Shown: one piece after another, positions 11,304-23,062 of the stretch
Position numbering within the stretch: the first letter of the stretch is position 1
Layout: the number at the start of each line of letters is the position of its first letter
Assembly: GCA_028752905.1 (NCBI GenBank)
Contig: JAQNBH010000014.1
Span: 17,033,250 to 17,097,249 of the forward strand
DNA: 64,000 bases
Direction of reading: 5' to 3'
Source of the DNA: Cladorhizidae sp. MBARI D1340-BT2
Lineage: Eukaryota; Porifera; Demospongiae; Poecilosclerida; Cladorhizidae
Made by a program: the position numbers and the translations under genes
Notes under the pieces: generated by a model
Seen by the model: the letters and a program-made list of their open reading frames with translations, nothing else
What the model was told of the DNA's origin: nothing
Databases searched by the model: none

Positions 11304-14300
11304 CCGTCAGGTGGGGGAGCACCGGGAGGGGATTCATACAGGGAAGGAGCACCTGCTGGCCAAAGCAAAGATGTCAATGAGCATGAACAAACCCAAGCAA
11401 AGAGTATGTTGAGGAGGGTGGGGGTTGGGAGAGGGACCAAAGATAGGGAAACTGGGCGGTTGAGAGTGGCATTTGTTAATTGTAGAGGATGGTGGTCAAG
11501 GGAGGTGGATTTGAAGGTAGTGTTGGGAACGAAGAAGTTTGATGTGCTGGGATTAGCGGAGACATTTTTGCAGAAGGAGGATGAGGTGAGTGTGGCAGGA
11601 TATGAGTGGTATGGCAGGAATAGAGAGGGTGGCAGGCGGGCGAGTGGAGGTGTGGGAGTTCTGGTGCATGAGAGTTTGGAATCTAGGGTGAGGAAGTCAA
11701 GAGAAGGTTTGCTGTGGGTGGAGTTAAGCGGAGCGGGGAGAAGGAAAACCATGGTAGGGGTAGTGTATGTGAACCCAGAAGGAGTGAGAGTGAGTGAGAC
11801 GGAGGTATTTTTTGAGGTATTGCAGGAGGATGTGGTGAAGTATGAAGAGAAAGGGTTCGATGTTGTTATGATGGGGGACTTCAATGCAAAGATTGGGTTA
11901 GGAGTGGAGGACAACCCTAACAGTAATGGAAGGCGGTTGTTGGAGTTGGTTAGGGTTGGAGGTCTGATTGTGGGGAACGAGTTGCAGTGCTGTGAGGGCA
12001 GGTGGACGTGGGAATGTGGGGAGAGAAAGTCGGTCATAGACTATATGTTGTTTAGTGAGAACATGGATGTAGCTAGGGTGGTAGTTGAGGACTCAGGCAA
12101 GCTGGATGTGGGGTCGGACCATAACATTATTTGGGGAGAAATTACGTGGGGTACGAGAGAGGTACAAGTGAGAAGAGAGCGACAAAAATGGAGAGTTGAC
12201 AATAGGCTAGACTGGATGGAGTATCAGGAGGCAGTGGAGGAAATGTTCATGGGGTGGGAAGAGGAGGTGAGAGAGCTTGAGCAAGAGTTGGGAGGAAACA
12301 TAGTTGAAGAGGTGTGGGGTAGGTGGAAGGAGAAAGTTTTGGCTGCAGCGGAGAAAGGAATTGGAAGGAAGAAGATTACAGACAGGTCAGAGGGATGGTG
12401 GTCAGGGAATGTGGAGTGGTTGATTGGTGTCAGGAAGGAGAAATGTAAGAGGCTAAAGGAAGCCAGGAAGAGAGGGGAGAGAGAGGCTACATTAAGACAA
12501 CTATGGGATGACTATAGAGAAGCAAGAAAGGAAGTGAAAAAGACTATTAGGATAGAGAAGAAGGAATTGAGGAAGAGAACTATAAAGAAGATTAGAGAGC
12601 AGGGTGGGACTAGTTGTAAGCTTTTTTGGAATGATTTAAGAGCAAAGAGGAAGGAGAGAAAGATAAAAGGAGTGAGAGATGAAGAGGGAAGGATGGTAGA
12701 GGAGGAAGTCGAGGTGTTGGAGGTGATGGCAAAACACTGGGAAGAGCTGGGGAGGAAAAAAGAGGATGCCACAGTACAAGAAGTAGAGATGGGAGAAGTG
12801 GGTGGGCATGAGCTGGGTATGTGTGAAGAAGTAAGCTGGGAAGAAGTAGTAGAGGTATTAAAGTGTTTGAAGAGAGGAAAGGCACCTGGCCCTGATGGAA
12901 TGTTGAATGAGATGCTGATGTATGGAGGTAGAAGGTTGGTGGAAGTGATGGTGCAGGTGATGAATGTGGTGATGAGGATTGAGTGCTGCCCAGTGGACTG
13001 GAAGAGGAGTTTACTAGTACCTCTCCACAAGGATGGTGACGAGGATGAAGTAGGGAATTATAGGGGAATTTCATTGTGTTGTAATGTGGTGAAGGTGTTT
13101 GCGAGAGTGTTGGCAAGGAGGTTGGGAGTGTTCGCTGAGGATAAGATTTTGACGGAAGCACAAGGAGGATTTAGGAGACAGAGGAGATGTTCAGACCAGT
13201 GGTTGGTGTTAAGAGGAGTTTGTGAAGTGAGGAAGAGCGAGAAAAAAGCTTCATATCTGGCTTTCCTGGATATAAGTAAGGCATATGACAGTGTGTGGAG
13301 GGAGGGACTGTGGCAGAAGTTGAGGCAGTATGGAGTAGAAAAGAAGCTTGTGAGGACATGTGTAGGATTGTATAGTGGGGTGGAGACGACGGTGATATTG
13401 AATGGAAGGAGGTCAAGGTGGTTCACTGTGGAGAATGGACTTAGGCAGGGATGTCCTTTGTCTCCACTTCTTTTCAATATATATCTGATGGGAATGGCGG
13501 AGGAATTGGAGAGAGCTGAGCTAGGAGTCAAAGTGGAAGGCTGCTGGTGTGGGGCACTCATGTATGCAGATGATGTAGTTCTTCTGGCTGACTCAGGGGT
13601 GGAACTGCAAGCTATGTTGGATGTGGTACAGGCGTATGTGTTAAGGTGGAAGATGAAATTTAATAGCAAGAAGAGCAAGGTCATGGTAGTAGGGAAGAAG
13701 GAATCAGAAGTGCATTGGAGGATTGGTGAGGAGATATTGGAAGAGGTCAAAGAATTCAAGTACTTAGGAATATGGTTTGATAGGAAGCTAAGGGGTAATG
13801 TTCAGTTAGAGAAGATGGCAAAGAAGGCAGAAGAGTGGGTTGGAAAGGTAATATGGATGAGTAGAGTGAATGGGCAGGTGGAAGTAGACAGAGGAAGAAT
13901 GGTGTGGGAGCTTCCCAGTATGGAGCATGCAGCCGAAGTGTGGTGGACAGGAGGACGGAATGCTCGCAAGAAGTTGGAGTCAGCACAGATGAGAGTGGGT
14001 AGGAGACTGTTGGGGGCAAGTGATACAGTAGCAGGAGTGGCAATACGGGGAGATATGGGGTGGAGGAAGCTAGAGGAGAGGAGGGAAGAGATGAAGGTTT
14101 TGTTTGGCAAGAGATTAGAGGTGTTGGAACAGAGCAGATTGGTTAAAGTTGTTGTAAATAAACTACGAGAGGATGGAGGAATTGGATGGTGGGAAGAATA
14201 TGATATCTTGAGGAGAAAGTACAAGATAAACAACGAGGCTGGGTCAGTGCGCAAGTGGAAGGGGAAAGTGAAGGTGAGAAATGAGAAGGACTGGGAGGAG

Positions 14301-14995
14301 GAAGTAGACGGGAAAAGTACGCTGAATTATTATAAATTGGCAAAGAATGGTGCAGGGGTGGAGAGGTATGTGAGGTCCATGCATGGTCAGGAAGGTGTGC
14401 GGCTGCAATTTCGACTGAGGACTGCATCAGCTGGGTTGTTAGAGGATAAGAAGAGATGTGGGATAGTTAGGGATGAGAGGTGTATAATGTGTGATAGTGG
14501 AGCAGGGGAGGATGTGGAACATTTCTTGGTGACATGCGGGGAATTTGAGAGGGATCGGCTGGTTCTGATAGATGAGGTACGCAGAATTGCAGGGGCAAGA
14601 CAGTGGCTGGATGAATTAAGAAGAGTGAGTAAGGATGGAAAGGTGGCATTGCTTTTGGGGAAAGATGTGGAGGGAGTAAGTGATGCAGTGATGGAGGAGG
14701 TGGGCGAGTGTGTTATGTATTGGGTAGGGAAGTGGTGGCAGAGGAGAAAGGAATTGTTGTATGGTCAGCTGAGGAATGATCTTTGGTCCACTCCTGTCCC
14801 CCCCTTCCTGAGCAGCGGGACACTCGTAACTTAATATTGTGGATAATTGTATTAATTAAGTACTGTTGACTTCTTTTTAAAATATAGATTGTTATTAGGT
14901 TAGTTACTAAATAGTTTCACACTGTGCTGTATTATATATGTGATGGCCTTAACAGGCTCAGCAATAGCAACATTAAATCATAAATTTTCCCAAAA
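11206..14995 (+). mobile_element. Non-LTR retrotransposon (LINE), apparently full ORF
   Basis: The element is inferred to run from the palindrome centre to an AT-rich 3' tail after the ORF, ending near ATTAAATCATAAATTTTCCC (about 14973-14995). The 3' end and target duplication are not certain. There is no separate ORF1 upstream in the window. Confidence 0.7.
11277..14834 (+). CDS. LINE polyprotein: AP-type endonuclease plus reverse transcriptase
   Basis: An uninterrupted 1185-codon ORF. Residues about 63-290 form an exonuclease-endonuclease-phosphatase domain with the expected catalytic set: N68, E95, GDFNA (200-204), D255 and SDHN (280-283). The reverse transcriptase follows with GKAPGPDG (534-541), FLDISKAYDS (663-672), GLRQGCPLSP (721-730) and the active site YADD (763-766). 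A C-terminal C-x2-C...H-x4-C motif (CIMC ... HFLVTC, about 1068-1088) resembles the zinc knuckle of several LINE clades. The enzyme would nick target DNA and copy its own RNA at the nick. All key residues are present, so the copy may be young or recently active. The first ATG lies inside the palindrome, so the true start may be a later Met such as residue 44. The plus strand is strikingly G/A-rich, which creates long meaningless ORFs on the other strand. I could not assign the clade. Confidence 0.92.
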   Translation: MQTVQSGLQPSGGGAPGGDSYREGAPAGQSKDVNEHEQTQAKSMLRRVGVGRGTKDRETGRLRVAFVNCRGWWSREVDLKVVLGTKKFDVLGLAETFLQKEDEVSVAGYEWYGRNREGGRRASGGVGVLVHESLESRVRKSREGLLWVELSGAGRRKTMVGVVYVNPEGVRVSETEVFFEVLQEDVVKYEEKGFDVVMMGDFNAKIGLGVEDNPNSNGRRLLELVRVGGLIVGNELQCCEGRWTWECGERKSVIDYMLFSENMDVARVVVEDSGKLDVGSDHNIIWGEITWGTREVQVRRERQKWRVDNRLDWMEYQEAVEEMFMGWEEEVRELEQELGGNIVEEVWGRWKEKVLAAAEKGIGRKKITDRSEGWWSGNVEWLIGVRKEKCKRLKEARKRGEREATLRQLWDDYREARKEVKKTIRIEKKELRKRTIKKIREQGGTSCKLFWNDLRAKRKERKIKGVRDEEGRMVEEEVEVLEVMAKHWEELGRKKEDATVQEVEMGEVGGHELGMCEEVSWEEVVEVLKCLKRGKAPGPDGMLNEMLMYGGRRLVEVMVQVMNVVMRIECCPVDWKRSLLVPLHKDGDEDEVGNYRGISLCCNVVKVFARVLARRLGVFAEDKILTEAQGGFRRQRRCSDQWLVLRGVCEVRKSEKKASYLAFLDISKAYDSVWREGLWQKLRQYGVEKKLVRTCVGLYSGVETTVILNGRRSRWFTVENGLRQGCPLSPLLFNIYLMGMAEELERAELGVKVEGCWCGALMYADDVVLLADSGVELQAMLDVVQAYVLRWKMKFNSKKSKVMVVGKKESEVHWRIGEEILEEVKEFKYLGIWFDRKLRGNVQLEKMAKKAEEWVGKVIWMSRVNGQVEVDRGRMVWELPSMEHAAEVWWTGGRNARKKLESAQMRVGRRLLGASDTVAGVAIRGDMGWRKLEERREEMKVLFGKRLEVLEQSRLVKVVVNKLREDGGIGWWEEYDILRRKYKINNEAGSVRKWKGKVKVRNEKDWEEEVDGKSTLNYYKLAKNGAGVERYVRSMHGQEGVRLQFRLRTASAGLLEDKKRCGIVRDERCIMCDSGAGEDVEHFLVTCGEFERDRLVLIDEVRRIAGARQWLDELRRVSKDGKVALLLGKDVEGVSDAVMEEVGECVMYWVGKWWQRRKELLYGQLRNDLWSTPVPPFLSSGTLVT

Positions 14996-15019
14996 ATAAT
15001 TTTGAAAAAAAATACAAAG

Positions 15020-16300
15020 CTGAGTTTTCAATGAGTCGGAGCATCGAGTCCGAGGTGGAGTCAGACAATGAAGCAGCCTTTACTTGCATTGCCAGTACTT
15101 CTAGTGGAGTCATTCTCAGAGTGAAGCTTGCAGTGACCTCTCCACTGCTAAGAGGAGAAAGAGAGCAAGTAAATGGCAGGAAGACTGGAAGCGAGTGGTG
15201 CATCATTTGTTCGTTGCAATCTATGTTGCACTGATTTTTCTGTTGCTTCTGGTGGTCTACATGAAGTAAAACGACACATGGAGACAAAGAGGTACTGTGC
15301 ATTGGCAAAACAGAGTGTAGGTCAATCAAAAATTACTGCTGCTACCTTTAGAAAGGACAGACAAGAAGCTGATTAGGTTACAGCTGCAGAAATTTATTTT
15401 ACTACATTTATTGCTGAACATAATGTACCTTTTTTTAGCTGCTGATCACTTCAACAAACTCTGTAAAGTTATGTTTACAGACAGCAACATCGCTCAGCAA
15501 TTTGCATCTGGTAGGACAAAAACTACAGCCATAGTGAAATTTGCACTATCTCCAACGCTTAATGACGAAGTCATTCAATCTTGTTGTTCTTCTCCTTTCA
15601 CCCTTTTGTGTGATGGTGGTAATGATCAAACAGATATATAGGAAGTATTTGGGAATGATGGTACGGTATTGGGATAAGGGGGTACAAAAGCCAGTTACTC
15701 GTTTTCTATGTATGCCAGTGTATAATATTGCCACAGCAGAGTCACTTTTTACTGCAATAGAGAAGGAGTTTGAGTTTCGTGGTATCCCTTGGAACAACAT
15801 GATCGGTTATGCATCAGATAATGCAAGTGTTATGGTGGGTAAGCATAACTCGGTTTTTAAGCGTAACTCGGTTTTGAGTCGACTTCTTGGGAAACAACCT
15901 AAGTTGTTTAGCCTCAAAGACAGCCAAGTGGCTGTCTTTGCCACTTAAGTGCACTTTGTGCTGCTGACTGCCTTTCAAACTCATGCTAGTCGTATTGGTA
16001 CTTTACAGGCTGATGTTCGTCGACTCTTGCACTCTTTCTGTAGTAATTTTATAGATCCAGATGTCCTCAATTCCACTGATGATATCACTTCTGTTGATTT
16101 CACTGATAGACATATCCAGCAGTAATGATGAGCTAGGTATTGGGACATCTACCCGTTTATTGTCCTTAATTTTTTTAGACCCACGGCCACTTTTACCTGG
16201 CCATGTTATGGTCCTGCAAAAATTAGCAAGATCCTGCAAAATGCTAGATTTTGTCCTGCCAATGAGTGTTCACAGGTTGGTAAGTTCTCTACTTCAGAAG
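15020..16300 (+). pseudogene. Decayed hAT-like transposase with BED/C2H2 finger
   Basis: In-order pieces on the plus strand: a zinc-finger segment with CNLCCTDFSVASGG...HEVKRH (about 15215-15280), AEHNVPF and ADHFNKLCKVMF (about 15410-15480), LCDGGNDQTD (about 15607-15640, first acidic block), VTRFLCMPVYNIATAESLF, GYASDNASVMVG (about 15805-15840, second acidic block) and LSRLLGKQPKLFSL. A segment with DELGIGTSTRLLSL follows near 16130. At least two frameshifts and several stops separate them, and one short stretch near 15840-15870 is tandemly duplicated. This is the same broad transposase superfamily as the other relics here but a different subfamily. No terminal repeats were identified. Confidence 0.7.
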
Positions 16301-16355
16301 TTGAGGGACTGGGTGATTCAGGGTCCACTGTATTACTGTATGATGTGTACATGCA
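16285..16355 (+). repeat. 70-bp block shared with 10948-11015
   Basis: Second copy of the block beginning CTCTACTTCAGAAGTTGAG, in the same orientation, lying just downstream of the hAT-like relic. Confidence 0.8.
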
Positions 16356-16359
16356 AATA

Positions 16360-16780
16360 TTATTTTTGTTCTATTGTGAATGTATTTTTTATTGTAATCA
16401 AGTTTATTTACCTTGAGTTTGCAGTTGGTCTTGAAAAACTTTCTTGAAGAATCTATACATTCAGATCCACATGGTTGCAATAATAGCATTGGAACATCCT
16501 TTTTGCAATTGACCTCTGAACTCAAAAGTGTATGAGCTCGAAGGTAAGAGCGTTAGTGAAATAAAACTTGTTGAGAAAGAAGCAGCTTATAATCAGCTTT
16601 TCTACAATCTTTGGCAGCATTAAGAATGCTAAAACATCTAATGGTAAGCAGTCATCAATACAAGTTTCTGCTAACTCGTCTTTCTTTTTTTCTGGAAAAA
16701 GGGGAAGCTACGCCCATGAGTCATTATCGTTTTTAGTGTACCACGATAAAGCATTCATGATAAACTACTGGGTCCACCAT
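16360..16780. other. No recognised feature
   Basis: AT-rich; no gene signal I can support. Confidence 0.4.
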
Positions 16781-16789
16781 TATTACTAT

Positions 16790-19060
16790 TCTAGAAACCT
16801 GGCTCTCCCCAGATGTCTTGGGATTGAAAGCTCCCTCTCAGACTAGAAAGAAATCAGACATGGTGGAGGCATCATAGTAGACATTACTTGCTTCCATCAT
16901 TTCTCTCTCGGTCCACTTCTTTTGAACTTGGCCTCCCAGTAAAACTCTTAGCTCACAAATTATTTTCGCCACATTCTACTGTCCACCCCTTCATCACCTG
17001 GTCATTTAGATGGCTTATATGCATCACTTGCTACTCGCCCATCCATCTCTCACCTTACTAAGGGTCTTATTTTGGTGGGGTACTTTAATGTTAATTGTTC
17101 TTTGCCTTCACCACTCCTTGATATCCACACAATATCAGACCTTGTTTCTTACAGTCAAGTTGTCCAAAGCCCAACTCACTACTCCCACAATGGCATCCCT
17201 TCTATCATCGATCTTCCCTCCACCCTCTTGTTCCCACCTGATCTAAAGTTTTTCCTCGTGTAACTAACTCTGACCATAACTCTATATATTTTTCTCTCTG
17301 CCTCTTAAATCTGACTCGACACCTCCCTCACCACACAGATCTCAAGCTAATTACTCCACCTGGGACACCATTGTCTCCCCATAGATTAACGATAACCTCC
17401 TGGTTCATTTTTAAAGGACTTTTTATTCGCATCATGCATAAGACTATTCCCATTAAGCTTACCAGTCACCCCGTTCTATCTGTCCTGGGATCTCCCATTC
17501 CTTCCTCAAACAAATTAAAGTTAGAAATACACTGTACTATTCTGCCACATCTCTTAGTTCTCCTAATAACGTGTAAGCATACAGCCTATTTATAGAAACA
17601 GGACACTTTCACTCCTCCGTTTTCCAAATGCCGCTTCTTCCAACAACTCATCTTGATTCATTTTGGAGAACTGAGTAACAAAACATCATGCATCCCTACA
17701 CTTACATACCAAAGTCAGATCTGCTTCAACCCAGTCCAAAGCTGAAGCACTAAATCATTTCTTTTCCACGTTTCAACAAATATTCCCCTCCCTCCCACCA
17801 CCACCCCCTCCTCTCCAACCACTTCTTCCTTTTCCCTGCCCACTAGAGCTCCTCTGGTCCCCAGACAAGGTAACTAACCTTCTCTTCAACATTCCATTGG
17901 ACAAATTGACTGACCCAGATACTATTTCTGCTAAAATGCTCAAATTAACTGCTCACTCCATACCTGCTACCCTGTCTAATTCTTTTTCTATGGGTGTTTT
18001 TCCTGCTGATTGGAACCATGCCTTGATTGTTCCTCTCCCCAAGACACCTCCTCCCTCATCCTCCCCCAACAATTATCATCCCATCTCCCTACTTTCTTTA
18101 AAAAGTAACATCACATTTCAACTATTTACATTTGCAAATTTCCACACATTCCATCAAGTAAACAGTACGGATTTTGTTAAGGTTTCTCTTCAGCTGAAGT
18201 TGCCATCTTTAGTGTAACCCAATCTTGGCTAGCCTCCTTACATGCCCACATGCAGTCTTCTTAGATGTCAAGAAAGCATTTGACTCTGTTCCACTTCAAC
18301 CTCTCCTAAACACTCTGTCCTCTTTCAACCTTCCTTCTCATCTATATACTCTGCTGGCTCTTGTCTTACCAAACAACTTGCTCACAAAGTGTGGTCATCA
18401 CAGGCTCTCATTCTTCCCCACACCATGCATCCTCAGGAGTACCCCAAGGTTCTCAACCCAAGTAAGAGTACATGCATCATCATTACTCGTACATCCCTCA
18501 CCTTCTCTAGTTCTCAACAACATTCCACTTGAACTCATCCATTCATTTACATGTTTAGGATTCACTCTCACCTTGAACCTCTCCTGGAATCCTCACATCA
18601 AAAAAGTTTGTATCCAAACGCAGCAAAATAATAGTTATCGCAACCTCTATCACTTCTTATCTACTCTCACATTTCTCAAACTTGACACTACTTTACTACT
18701 TCCTCATCTAATTTACTGCTCTTCCGTGTGGGCACTCCCTCCTTTTTGCAACTCCAAAGCCCTCGAATGTATCTAGCACTTTGCATTTAAACTCTGCACT
18801 CACAATGGACTTCTGATTATGCCTTCCTCCTCTCCTCTCTTCAACTGCCTACTCTCTCAAACATGCGCAGGCCAAGCTCCTTTTACTGTATAGATAATTA
18901 ACAACCATATCCACTTTCCTCCAGATCTGCTCCAACTCCTCACATGACCTCTCGCCATTACCATCCAACATCTTAATTCCTTTCTCCTGTACCTCAGCTA
19001 TATATGCAGTCTTCTTTTGTTCCCTCTGCCATTACACTTTGTAACTCCCCCCCCCCCCCC
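16790..19060 (+). pseudogene. Older LINE relic (endonuclease and reverse transcriptase fragments)
   Basis: Reading across frames, the plus strand gives endonuclease pieces (ETWLSPDV near 16795, a GYFNVN segment near 17080 where GDFN would be usual, SPTHYSHNGIPSIIDLPST near 17170, TNSDHNSI near 17265). Reverse-transcriptase pieces follow: PADWNHALIVPLPK near 18005, AVFLDVKKAFDSVPLQPLL near 18246, and SGVPQGS in another frame near 18432. The YxDD-containing part is missing: the sequence jumps from the SGVPQGS region to a later segment near 18465. C-terminal pieces continue to about 19050, where coding is interrupted by a poly-C run. The sense strand is pyrimidine-rich, unlike the intact LINE at 11277-14834, so it is a different family. 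Confidence 0.75.
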
Positions 19061-20005
19061 CTCCCATTAAATCCTCTCCCTCTCTCTCATCCTTTCGACA
19101 ATTAATTATAGATCTTGACGTTTCAATTATGTGTATGTAATGATTACTTTTACTTTCCGCTAATAGGCTCATTTTCATTTGAATTAAACAAAAATTTTTT
19201 TGGAACAACAACAAAAAAACAACCAGGCTGAATGCCTTCAAAACTGTGTTTGATAAATTGCTGTGTACGGACAGTCACGTTCAAGTTTTTCCTATTGTAC
19301 CGAAGCTACCAATGGATATAAGTTTGTGTGTGTGTGTGTGTGTGTTTGACATTGCCATTTTGAAATGGGAGTCATGCCAATGCCAATATAGGGAGTGTTA
19401 TATTGATAGATCCTTAATAGATCCTTAAGGATAAATTTCAAGAGTATTATTTCCCCCCTTCTTTTTCTACCAGTTTAAACCTTAGCAAAGAATTCAAGGC
19501 TTGCTGCGGGTCTTTTTAGAGCTATTATGATAGCAGCCAAAACAACTATTTAGGCTGCCAAGAAGTTTAAATTTTTTAAGGTGGTGGGGGGGTGGGAAGG
19601 GAGGGGCAAAAGGGGGCTTGTAATCCATTTTGAAACAAGAGTCAAACCAAAATTGTGCTGTTACTGCTCTCCTGATCTCCTGATGTTGGAAAACACAAGG
19701 TTTCCCGCTTCTTCCTAGACTGGCAGCAATATTGGTTACTTGCAGCTGCTGTTTAAAATCGCCAACAGTTTCCTCTGTACACCAACAAAACTTGCTTTCC
19801 ACTTTCACCAGCACGCCCTGTGGGCTGTGGCCCAGCTCAAAAACAACACACAGGCAAAACTTTGCTTGAATGCTAATTGAGTCCAGAGTTTGTGGGATTA
19901 TTACTCATTACAACAGTTCCCGTACCATACTAGGTACCTGGCTAATAGCTCCTGTATTGACAGCAAGCCATTCATCTGGCAGTAATGAATGAGCTCAGGT
20001 GTTTC
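19061..20005. other. Intergenic, with GT microsatellite
   Basis: A GT dinucleotide run lies at about 19325-19346. No gene recognised. The ORF on the minus strand at 19494-19814 has no family resemblance. Confidence 0.45.
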
Positions 20006-20009
20006 TCCA

Positions 20010-20765
20010 AATATACATACTGCTAGAACAATAGCCATTCATGTTAACAGCTGATACTGCTAGAACAATAGCCATTCATGTTAACAGCTGATACTGCTAG
20101 AACAATAGCTTGTTAACTGCTAGAACAATAGCCATTCATGTTAACTGAGAACAATAGCCATTCATGTTAGCTGCTGATACTGCTAGAACAATAGCCATTC
20201 ATGTTAACAGCTGGTACTGCTAGAACAAGCGCCATTCAAGTTAACAGCTGATACTGCTAGAACAATAGCCACCAGTTAACAATAGCCATTCATGTTAACA
20301 GCTGATACTGCTAGAACAATAGCTTGTTAACTGCTAGAACAATAGCCATTCATGTTAACAGCTGATACTGCTAGAACAATAGCTTGTTAACTGCTAGAAC
20401 AATAGCCATTCATGTTAACTGCTAAAACAATAGCCATCCATGTTAGCTGCTGATACTGCTAGAACAATAGCCATTCATCTTAACAGCTGGTACTGCTAGA
20501 ACAATAGCCATTCATGTTAACAGCTGATACTGCTAGAACAATAGCCATCAGCTAGAACAATAGCCATTCATGTTAACAGCTGATACTGCTAGAACAATAG
20601 CCATCAGCTGATACTGCTAGAACAATAGCCATCAGCTGATACTGCTAGAACAATAGCCATTCAATGTTAACAGCTGATATACTGCTAGAACAAATAGACA
20701 TTCAAGCTAACAGCTGACACTGCTAGAACAATAGCCATTCATGTTAACAGCTGATACTGCTGTTA
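20010..20765. repeat. Minisatellite, about 37-bp unit
   Basis: Irregular array of ACTGCTAGAACAATAGCCAT followed by TCATGTTAACAGCTGAT. Many copies are truncated inside the unit, so spacing varies. Roughly 20 full or partial copies. Confidence 0.95.
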
Positions 20766-20769
20766 TGCC

Positions 20770-21235
20770 TGACAAGTATATACTAGGCACATAGATGCTC
20801 TACATAGTTTGTGACTACAAAAATGTTAATCTGATGGAATCAGATATTGCAAAAGGACTCTCAATATCATATTTAAAAATATCAGACCCACAAGAAACAC
20901 AAGAAAAGAATAAATAATGTTTTGCAATTCAAATAAGAGATGAGCTCATGTTTTGTACCCAAGATGAAAGCACTGTAGTAACTGAGGATCACGTATGGCA
21001 GAGGAACCAAGGGGGCCAGGAGGGCTATGCTCACCCCAGCATCATACATTTGTACCCCCCGCCCCCCCTCCCAGATTATGAATCTACTGGTACCCCAGGT
21101 ACATTTAAACAATGCCACAAATCAATTAACAACATTCCTGATGGCAGTAGGTAACCTATGATTAAAGTTGCATGAAGTGCTCAAATGCTTTTGAAGTGAT
21201 TTCTGAGCAATTAGTCAAAATCTTAATGTGTTTTC
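20770..21235. other. No recognised feature
   Basis: No gene or repeat that I can support. A C-rich stretch lies at about 21054-21072. Confidence 0.4.
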
Positions 21236-21239
21236 ATCA

Positions 21240-21690
21240 ATGAAGAGAATGAAAACAGAGCCTGGCAGGCATACTTACACTGTAAGCACGCTATCACTCT
21301 AATGAGAACAGAACCTGACAGGCATGCACTATAAGCACACTACCACTCTAATCAATGAGAACAGAAACTGACAGGCATGCACTGTACACTGTAAGCACAC
21401 TATCACTCTGATGAGAACAGAACCTGACAGGCATGCACTGTACACTATAAGCACACTATCACTCCAATGAGAACAGAGCCTGACAGGGATGCACTGTACA
21501 CTATAAGCACACTATCACTCTAATGAGAGCAGAACCTGACGGGCATACACTGTACACTGTAAGCAGACTACCACTCTAATGAGAACAGAACCTGACAGGC
21601 ATGCACTGTAAGCACACTACCACTCTAATGAGAACAGAACCTGACAGGCATGCACTGTACACTGTAAGCACACTATCACTCCACTCATGT
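21240..21690. repeat. Minisatellite, about 45-56-bp unit
   Basis: About 8 copies of GAGAACAGAACCTGACAGGC followed by ATGCACTGTACACTGTAAGC and ACACTATCACTCTAAT. Some copies lack the GTACACT part. Confidence 0.95.
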
Positions 21691-21694
21691 ACTT

Positions 21695-22165
21695 AATTCT
21701 GATCCAACAGAGTAAAGCTCTCAACTTTCAGTAGAATCTGCAGAAGTGTCCAAGTCAGGAAGTTCACAAAATAACTTTGTCAGAGTATTATGTGTCTAAG
21801 TGTTGTCGAGGTAGTATTTGTATCAAACTAAAGATCCAGTTTCTATTAAGAAAACAAGAATTCCTCATGGCCAAAGATTCCTGCAATTCTGGCAGAATTG
21901 TACATAATTACTTAGTTGAGGTACCACACACACACACACACACGTGGAAGTATTTGTGGTTATTGCCATGCGAGAAAACAGGTTTGCTGATTGATAAAAA
22001 TGCTGATCCAGCCTTCATCGATGTTGGTTGGGTTCAGCAAGTGGAAGAAGGCATGTGAGCATTTTGAGTAGGATAATCATAATGAAGTCATTAAAAAAAT
22101 TGGATTGCCTTCTGTGAGTACTCGGCTTAATTAAGAGTCAGTATAAGAAGGAACAACAAATTAAC
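21695..22165. other. No recognised gene
   Basis: Contains a short CA run at about 21924-21942. The ORF at 21777-22058 has no recognisable domain. Confidence 0.4.
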
Positions 22166-23062
22166 GAAAAATATGTTTTTTTAGTCTTATCATCTCTAAA
22201 ATATCTCCTAAGGCAGGGGCAAGCCCTTCGAGGTGACGATGAGGTGGAGGACTATGTGATGCAGCTGCGTTCCTCTTGCTGAACTTAAAGCATTAATTAA
22301 TGATGGGGGAGCCTTTCTCATCGAATTAGTGTTCTTAATGGGTGTTGAAAACTATGAGGGAGTGGGACTGCATGCTCTGATGGCTGATGAAGCTATGGAT
22401 GTCAGCAACAAAGAACAACTGTGCATAACTTTGGATAGCAACTTCAATCATGAAACACCAGTAGAGCTAATTCATGTTCCCGAGACTGATTCTAGCACTC
22501 TTGCCACACTGATAAAAGATGGTTTGACAGGTTATCATTGCCTACTAGCCAGTGTCATGCTCAGATATACAATGATGTTGCCAACATGACTGGACAGGTT
22601 AGTGGTGTAGCAAACAAGAAGGACCTGATGCGACTAGTGTGCACTGTCTAGCACAGTACTAACCTTTGCCAAGTAAAATGTCAGTTCGTGTGTAGCTATG
22701 AAGCTTTAGATTTAGTCGTGGGACTTAAGTCGATTTTTACCAAAACTATCAAGCTTATTTCAAACACTTTAGGCCCACTTGTGACCTGGAGCTCCAATAT
22801 TTTGATGGACTGTGTGCACCAAAGCTACTGCAGCAATTCTACTTGATTTTTTATTGGATAATGAGTATGCCATGAAGGTTCATATTTTTCTTGAAATAAT
22901 GGGAAAATTTAAATCGTTTTTTGTCTGAAGCTTAACAACGGAACAGTTTGTTCACCACCTTGCAAGGTAAAGAATCATCACTACAAGAAACAGTACAGCA
23001 TCCCAATTGGCTCTGAACTTCCTTGAGAAGCAGAGATCTGGTGCAATTTTTTTAGTATAGTG

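Noticed and set aside
11201..12037. 278-codon ORF on the minus strand (and others up to 233 codons at 12512-14427, minus)
   Set aside because: Antisense shadows of the LINE ORF. The G/A-rich sense strand leaves few stop codons on the other strand; the peptides are Ser/Thr/Pro/Leu-rich without domains.
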